Under the pieces are notes generated by a model. The model made no database searches. It had not been told where the DNA came from and saw nothing but the letters and a program-made list of their open reading frames with translations. From positions 1 through 7,475 of the forward strand of contig JALZWC010000393.1 of the NCBI GenBank assembly GCA_023300255.1: a stretch of 7,475 bases of DNA, given 5' to 3'. The stretch comes from Saprospiraceae bacterium. GTDB lineage: Bacteria > Bacteroidota > Bacteroidia > Chitinophagales > Saprospiraceae. Below are positions 7,101 through 7,475 of this stretch, piece by piece (the first letter of the stretch is position 1; the number at the start of each line of letters is the position of its first letter). Made by a program: the position numbers and the translations under genes.

Positions 7101-7475
7101 GTTTCCTCCAAAGAAATTCAATAATATATAGTCTGCTAAATTTTCTACATCCACAATAGATTCCACATAACTATACTGAGCCGCAGTAGTGATACTATCC
7201 CCCACATAAGCATGTAATTCTGTCCAAGTATCACTAACACCTTCTTCTTGGCCAGAGTGATTCCATATTTCATAATCTTCTTTTTCGCCACCTAGATAAT
7301 CCGCAAAGTAGGCTTGGTTTAAGAATTCAACGATATTATATTCTCCCCAATAAACGCCGTTAATATATAAGTGAGACTGTATTCCATGAACAATCAAATG
7401 TCCCATCTCCTCTTGTACTTCTCTTGCGAATTGATCTCGATACATTTGAGCTCTATCTCGGTGATCGCTATTGCC
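4197..7475 (-). CDS. CotH-kinase/LTD multidomain protein, 5' end cut by window edge
   Basis: The frame is open from the right edge to a TAA at 4197-4199, 1092 codons. The ATG at 7443-7445 is internal: the ten codons before it read in frame, and the RDRAQMYRDQFAREVQ context is the middle of a CotH domain, so several hundred N-terminal residues lie outside. Domains, numbered from the first visible codon: CotH remainder 1-155 (HLYINGVYWGEYN, GGEKEDYEI, GGNNDWDTNNW, FYAWDNE) with helical tail to about 270; chitobiase-C-terminal-like 277-350 (GTLYYTIDGADP); LTD 366-505; LTD 536-690; DNRLRE-like 703-878; C-terminal beta region 882-1030 (VDWVLLISR, HTRSHLAILS, VYDFTT); two dockerin-like calcium loops 1034-1045 and 1063-1074. 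The protein ends GEQVIRY. Function is inferred as a secreted atypical kinase or adhesin; its substrate is unknown. No type IX secretion C-terminal domain is recognisable. It lies upstream of, and is paralogous to, the 1-3830 gene, with 366 bp between them, so a separate transcript for the second gene is likely. Confidence 0.93.
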   Translation of the reverse strand, partial: GNSDHRDRAQMYRDQFAREVQEEMGHLIVHGIQSHLYINGVYWGEYNIVEFLNQAYFADYLGGEKEDYEIWNHSGQEEGVSDTWTELHAYVGDSITTAAQYSYVESIVDVENLADYILLNFFGGNNDWDTNNWYAAKGTNSKWQFYAWDNEQFFKELELDVSDKNNAEKPTGLFNALMAYPDFKQLFMDRVNCHMENDGVLTQKALDDLWMEGYAKLGKSIIPETARWGDNQRPSQPYTFYNEFLTEQNRLRDTYFHQRQDTVYQQLRTRGFYTDIVSPVVFSVLGGEVAAGSQLTLTNSNASGTLYYTIDGADPRLAGGGIAPTALVYSGPITLNAITEVRARVKIGTDWSPNCPELYFPIQNYQDLVINEIHYNPEDEIVGQDTISGKNFEFIELKNTGSTAIDLYGMSFADGVDLTIESNLLVPAGGFIVFAKDASWFAYRYGFVPDGVYEGKLDNEGEEIVLKDSQGNFIDTVHYAAANPWDEAANESNYTLELLHGDFNNNDWINWFRSDNLHGTPKAENSRTCNQAVSPIVINEINYNSDNDNFDSGDWIELYNPNSSTVDLSGWTFYDNGNAFVLPQGTSIPKDGYLVLVEERNLFRTVFPAVNNNLIIGDMGFSLSNKGERISLFNENKCLSDYVIYNDKAPWPIAPDGGGSTLVLLDPALDNALAPYWKASDDLSEDFINGSPGRSNLCAGLTNTIVVSQINSSADDAEEKLSEVSITSKDLDMVNDDGVIYTVGLRFKKINVPQGATITSAIIEFAADEVNTVPTSLIIKGQNINNAPAFAATPNNISNRNTTSSSVTWEPEPWQIIGESGGNQKTNDLSSIVQEIVNRAGFKSGNTMAFIMEGAGIRTAESFDGSPELAPKLWITYASGGCGIQAKILLEGYYDAGTQEMHTKLQDKGLLPTLQPFNTAPWNYTGTENAITFPSTAVDWVLLISRNANGAITNQAAGFIDKTGNLLSVEGGEGIPLAGAENQYFSIHTRSHLAILSANPYTGKVYDFTTATTQAKGTNQQKLASGKYVLYAGDYDGSGIINNTDFNNWKIQSAKLNEYLPIDGDGNGIINASDYNLWINNRSKIGEQVIRY
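4254..4376 (-). other. Paired dockerin-like EF-hand calcium loops at the protein C-terminus
   Basis: Two 12-residue loops fit the D-x-D-G-x-G-x-I-x-x-x-D pattern: DYDGSGIINNTD (4341-4376) and DGDGNGIINASD (4254-4289). Each is followed by a short amphipathic helix (FNNWKIQ and YNLWINNRSK). Positions 1, 3, 5, 9 and 12 of both loops carry Asp, Asn or Ser ligands. Many secreted Bacteroidota proteins end in this duplicated module. Calcium binding is inferred, and no cohesin partner is visible in the window. Confidence 0.82.
4750..5945 (-). repeat. Paralogous C-terminal module, copy in the 4197-7475 gene
   Basis: This is the direct-orientation counterpart of 1-1202. Shared strings include INEINYNSDNDNFDSGDW, FSLSNKGER, QGATITSA, IRTAESFDGSP and GIQAK. 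The homology presumably continues from 4749 down to the stop at 4197, but the partner sequence is outside the window. Upstream of 5945, similarity falls to what two LTD domains of one family would show. Confidence 0.88.
7011..7475 (-). other. C-terminal part of the CotH kinase-like domain in the 4197-7475 gene
   Basis: The visible part begins in the GNSDHRDRAQMYRDQFAREV helix that follows the 'lRsGgnD' strand of CotH domains. HLYINGVYWGEYNIVE and GGEKEDYEIWN follow, then LNFFGGNNDWDTNNWYAAK and WQFYAWDNEQF. The late acidic motif is WDNE rather than the VDFD of the neighbouring paralogue, and the spacing between the NNDW and WDNE motifs is short. This resembles the subtype common in large Bacteroidota and Planctomycetota surface proteins. 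The nucleotide-binding half is outside the window, so catalytic competence cannot be judged. Confidence 0.78.

Noticed and set aside
7443..7445. ATG as start codon of the right gene
   Set aside because: The ten codons before it continue in frame with CotH-type sequence, there is no signal peptide after it, and the first half of the CotH domain would be missing.

Overview
The window looks like Bacteroidota DNA, most likely from the Saprospiria (Saprospiraceae or Aureispira type). It is AT-rich, the genes lack Shine-Dalgarno sequences, and both proteins carry the LTD (lamin-tail), CotH and 'GDxDGxGxINxxD' C-terminal architecture that is common in secreted proteins of that group. The genus-level placement is inference from domain style only.

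The window is almost entirely two very large minus-strand genes, each cut by a window edge. Positions 1-3830 hold the first 1276 codons of a secreted CotH/LTD protein. It has an ATG at 3828-3830 and a signal peptide, and its frame stays open to the left edge. From its paralogue I estimate that about 184 codons are missing. Positions 4197-7475 hold the last 1092 codons of a second CotH/LTD protein, whose frame is open through the right edge. Its true start is outside the window, and the methionine at 7443-7445 lies inside the CotH domain. Transcription runs right to left, so the 4197-7475 gene is upstream of the 1-3830 gene.

The two genes are paralogues in tandem. From the last LTD domain onward (1-1202 against 4750-5945) they match at roughly three-quarters of nucleotides by eye. 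The N-terminal and CotH parts are much more diverged and differ in layout. Both are expected to be exported, multi-domain surface or extracellular proteins that combine a CotH-type atypical kinase fold with beta-sandwich LTD modules, a chitobiase-C-terminal-like domain, a DNRLRE-like domain and, in the gene whose end is visible, a paired Ca2+-binding dockerin-like tail.

The 366-bp gap between them (3831-4196) is the most unusual part. Just after the upstream gene's stop lie two GC-rich hairpins (4081-4124 and 4128-4161) that are inverted copies of one 25-base element, a REP/BIME-like arrangement. The rest of the gap is AT-rich. It holds a 16-bp perfect palindrome and, immediately before the downstream gene, a 48-base tract with no G in the transcript and repeated GG runs on the template strand. 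I see no RNA genes, CRISPR arrays, insertion sequences or plus-strand genes.
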